Positions 61,694 through 64,000 of a stretch of DNA of 64,000 bases are shown one piece after another. Under the pieces are notes generated by a model that was not told where the DNA came from, did not search any database, and saw only the letters and a program-made list of their open reading frames with translations. The position numbers and the translations under genes were made by a program. The number at the start of each line of letters is the position of its first letter. Position 1 is the stretch's first letter. Origin of the DNA: Actinocatenispora thailandica (GTDB taxonomy: Bacteria; Actinomycetota; Actinomycetes; Mycobacteriales; Micromonosporaceae); the NCBI RefSeq assembly GCF_016865425.1, contig NZ_AP023355.1, positions 5,392,198 through 5,456,197 on the forward strand, given 5' to 3'.

Positions 61694-62949
61694 GACGCCT
61701 TCCCCACCGGGATCCGCGCCGACACCCGGAAACCGCCGTCCGACCGGGCGCCGGCGTCGAACTCGCCGCCGAGCACGTCCACCCGCTCGCGCAGACCGGC
61801 CAGCCCCCGACCACCGGCCGGGAACCCCGGCGTGGCACCGCCCGCCGGCAGTCGCGGCCCGTCGCTGCCTGCCGGCACCGTCGCCGTGCCGACCCGGACC
61901 CGCTCGGCGGCCGGGCGCGCGGTCGCCTCGTCCGCGGCCGGCGTTTCCGGCCCGTCCGTCGTGACCAGCACACCGATCTCCCGTTCGCCGTGGTGCACCC
62001 GCACCACGGTCCGCCGCCCGTGCGCGTACTTCAGGGCGTTGGTCAGCGCCTCCTGCACCACCCGGTACGCCACCAGGTCGGCGCTGCCGGTCGACTCGGC
62101 CGGCGTACCCACCTCGTCGAACGTCACCGGCTGACCCGCCTGGCGGGTCTGTTCGACCAGCGTACGCAGCCGCCCCACGGTCGGCGTGCGCGCCTCGACG
62201 TCGTGCTCCGGGTCGAGCAGATCCAGCAGGTGCCGCAGGTCGGTGATGGCCCGCCGGCCGGTGTCGGAGACCGCGCCGAGCGTCTCCTCCAGCCGTTCCG
62301 GCGCCGCGGTCAGATAGCGCGCCGCCTCGGCCTGCACCACCATCGCCGTCACGTGATGGGTGACCACGTCGTGCAGTTCCCGCGCGATCCGGATCCGTTC
62401 CGCGGTCCGGGTGTCCGCGGCGACGCGGTCGCGCCGCTCGGCCTCGGCCAGCCGGGCGGTCCGCCACCAGGCGCCGATCCCCCAGCACAACGCCAACGCC
62501 AGGTAGAAGGCGGCGAACTCGGTCACGGTCTCGCCGGTACCGACCCGGTCCAGCGCCACCGCGAGCGCCACGAAGCCCGCCGAACCGGCCAGCACCGTGG
62601 TACGCCGCAGGCGATCCAGCGCGGCACCGACCCCGATCAGCGCGAACGGCAGCGCGGTACCGGCCACCGTGTGGTACCCGCGCAGTTGGTCGAGCGCGAA
62701 CCCGACGGACACCAGCGCCAGGCTCGCCAGCGGCCAGCGGCGCCGGCTGATCAGCGGCAGGCACTGCAACGCGACCGCGAGCAGCGCCCACAGGTCGAAC
62801 CGGTGCGTCGGCACGCCGCCGAGCCGGGTGCCGTAGTGGTGGAACTCCGGGACCAGCGACGCGACGAACAGCGCGAGCGCGAGCGGCACGTACCAGACCG
62901 CGGCGCCGATGCGGCGCCACGGTCCGGGGATTCGCGGTAGAGCGATCAC
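61690..62949 (-). CDS. NarL-type sensor histidine kinase
   Basis: 419 residues. The N-terminal half has about six hydrophobic segments with no large external sensor. The HisKA_3 phosphoacceptor is in ARELHDVVTHHVTAMVVQAE, and the ATPase has the N-box VVQEALTNALKYA; an unusual Gly/Pro/Ala-rich insert (about 50 residues, starting TTDGPETPAADE) precedes the G-box GGRGLAGLRERVDVLGG. Membrane kinases of this sort often sense envelope stress or drugs. GTG start overlaps the CPBP gene stop (GTGA). Confidence 0.9.
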   Translation of the reverse strand: MIALPRIPGPWRRIGAAVWYVPLALALFVASLVPEFHHYGTRLGGVPTHRFDLWALLAVALQCLPLISRRRWPLASLALVSVGFALDQLRGYHTVAGTALPFALIGVGAALDRLRRTTVLAGSAGFVALAVALDRVGTGETVTEFAAFYLALALCWGIGAWWRTARLAEAERRDRVAADTRTAERIRIARELHDVVTHHVTAMVVQAEAARYLTAAPERLEETLGAVSDTGRRAITDLRHLLDLLDPEHDVEARTPTVGRLRTLVEQTRQAGQPVTFDEVGTPAESTGSADLVAYRVVQEALTNALKYAHGRRTVVRVHHGEREIGVLVTTDGPETPAADEATARPAAERVRVGTATVPAGSDGPRLPAGGATPGFPAGGRGLAGLRERVDVLGGEFDAGARSDGGFRVSARIPVGKAS

Positions 62950-63802
62950 TGCGAAAGTGTAGGAACGGCGTCGAGGGTCGCGAGCCGGGCCGCCCGCGCC
63001 TTCCGCGGCACCAGCTTCCCCCGCCGCCACGCGACGAGCAGGAACACGACCGCGGTGCCCACACAGCACAGGATCGAGTACAGGCTGCCCTCGGGGCCGA
63101 ACTCGCCGCCGGTGATCAGCGCCGGGCCGTGCATCGTGGCGTCCAGCAGCCCCTGGTTGCCGCCGTTGCCGGAGACCTCGGTACTGAAGATGGCGGCTTC
63201 GGCGTAGTTCCAGCCGAAGTGCAGCCCGATCGGTACCCACAGCTTGCGGGTTGCGACGTACGCGGCGGTCAGCATGCCGCCCGCCTCGACCACGATCGCC
63301 GCCGCCCCCACAGGCTCGCGTCCGGGTTCGCCAGGTGGTAGGCGCCGAACAGCAGGCCGGAGATCAGCATCGCGAGCCAGGTGCCGGTGCCCCGCTCCAG
63401 CGCTCGGAACAGCACGCCGCGAAACATCAGCTCCTCGGTCACCGCGGCCGCCGCCATGTAGCCGACCAGCCCGATCATCGCCTGGTGCAGCCCCACGCCG
63501 TGCGCCCGGTAGTAACCCAGGAACCAGATGTTCGCGATGACGCAGCCGAACACCACGACACCGATGGCCGTGCCGAGCAGCAGCCCCGGTACCAGGCCCC
63601 GGGCGCCGGCCTCGACCACCCGGCGACGTTCGGTCAGCCGGACCAGTCCCTTGTAGACGAACAGCGCGGCGACGGCGCTGCCGACACCGACGGCGAGCAT
63701 GAGCCACGGGTTCTTCTGTACCGCGGTGATCGCCTGGCCACCGGCGGCGGCCACCACCACCACGGCGACCAGCTGCAGGACGGTCCTGAAGAACAGTTTC
63801 AC
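62946..63802 (-). CDS. CPBP-family intramembrane metalloprotease (apparent frameshift)
   Basis: About 285 residues, multi-pass. Motif 1 is AVTEELMFRGVLFRAL with the EExxxR signature; motif 2 AYHLANPDAS; motif 3 LHFGWNYAEAAIF supplies the His/Asn ligands. The frame breaks at 63305-63309 in a C5 run (G5 on the coding strand) between motifs 2 and 3; adding one G gives SLWGAAAIVVEAGGMLTAAY, family-like. So a homopolymer error is likely, otherwise the active site would be split. GTG start at 63802 with AGGAG 6 bases upstream. First gene of the operon with the two-component system; perhaps processes an envelope signal. Confidence 0.85.
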
Positions 63803-64000
63803 GACGACTCCTCACCGGAACGCGCGGCCAATGCGCCGCAACCGCCCGGAACGCTACGGAGCGGACCGGTCGGAATCGTCACCATCGAGCGGACACTTCC
63901 AGGTAGCTCGCGCGGGGGACGCGACATCGGCTCGACCGGGCCGCCGGCGGTTGATCTGCCGGTCGCGGCACGGAGTCGAGACCAACCATGTCGGCAGGCC

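Overview
The window is very GC-rich throughout, with short intergenic gaps, many ATGA/GTGA start-stop overlaps, GTG starts and probable leaderless transcripts. This fits a high-GC actinomycete such as a Micromonosporaceae- or Streptomyces-like organism; the genus cannot be fixed from the sequence alone. No tRNA, rRNA, CRISPR array or intact transposase was seen.

Layout. (1) 1-2400: the tail of an unidentified gene, a class C beta-lactamase-like serine hydrolase and a chimeric regulator with an IS30-type helix-turn-helix joined to a MarR/GbsR-like winged helix. (2) 2485-32818: a divergent hybrid NRPS-PKS cluster. From a shared promoter region at 20600-20907 a leftward operon runs panD, a threonine-synthase-fold protein, an NRPS (degenerate C-A-T), a lone AT-less ketosynthase, a PKS module (KS-AT-KR-DH-ACP), a thioesterase fused to a lantibiotic-dehydratase-like domain, and an NRPS (A-T-C-T). 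Five of its six gene junctions overlap by 4-8 bases. A rightward operon runs MbtH, an NRPS (C-A-T-C-A-T) and an NRPS (C-A-T-TE) fused to an MFS exporter. (3) 33450-37348: an ATP-grasp ligase, a Rossmann oxidoreductase and a class III aminotransferase, probably tailoring or precursor genes, with GC-rich repeats on both sides of the last two. (4) 37537-47076: small regulated units: serine hydrolase/TetR, alpha/beta hydrolase, MFS/ArsR, NmrA-like protein, DoxX plus membrane protein/TetR, and an aconitase-like enzyme. (5) 47374-58322: an exopolysaccharide-type operon with a deacetylase, GH26-like lipoprotein, condensation-like acyltransferase, three GT2 glycosyltransferases, membrane proteins, a flippase and a tiny Cys-rich protein. 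(6) 58475-63802: a YCII/DGPF protein with an ECF42-like sigma factor, a DinB-like protein, and a CPBP protease/sensor kinase/response regulator operon.

How the cluster may work. Two adenylation domains read as serine-specific (DVWHVSLVDK and DVWHVSLIDK), one has an acidic pocket expected for a basic amino acid (DTEDIGTIIK), and the AT has the malonyl-type HAFH motif. PanD would supply beta-alanine. The last thioesterase has a cysteine nucleophile (GHCGVG), and export is built into the same chain. The thioesterase/LanB fusion, the KS without its second active-site His, KR before DH, and the panD/threonine-synthase-like pair together match no pathway I recognise.

Four genes (at about 5716, 8626, 21481 and 63307) appear frameshifted. 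In each case one extra G or C in a short homopolymer restores a family-typical protein, so collapsed homopolymers in the sequence are more likely than gene decay.
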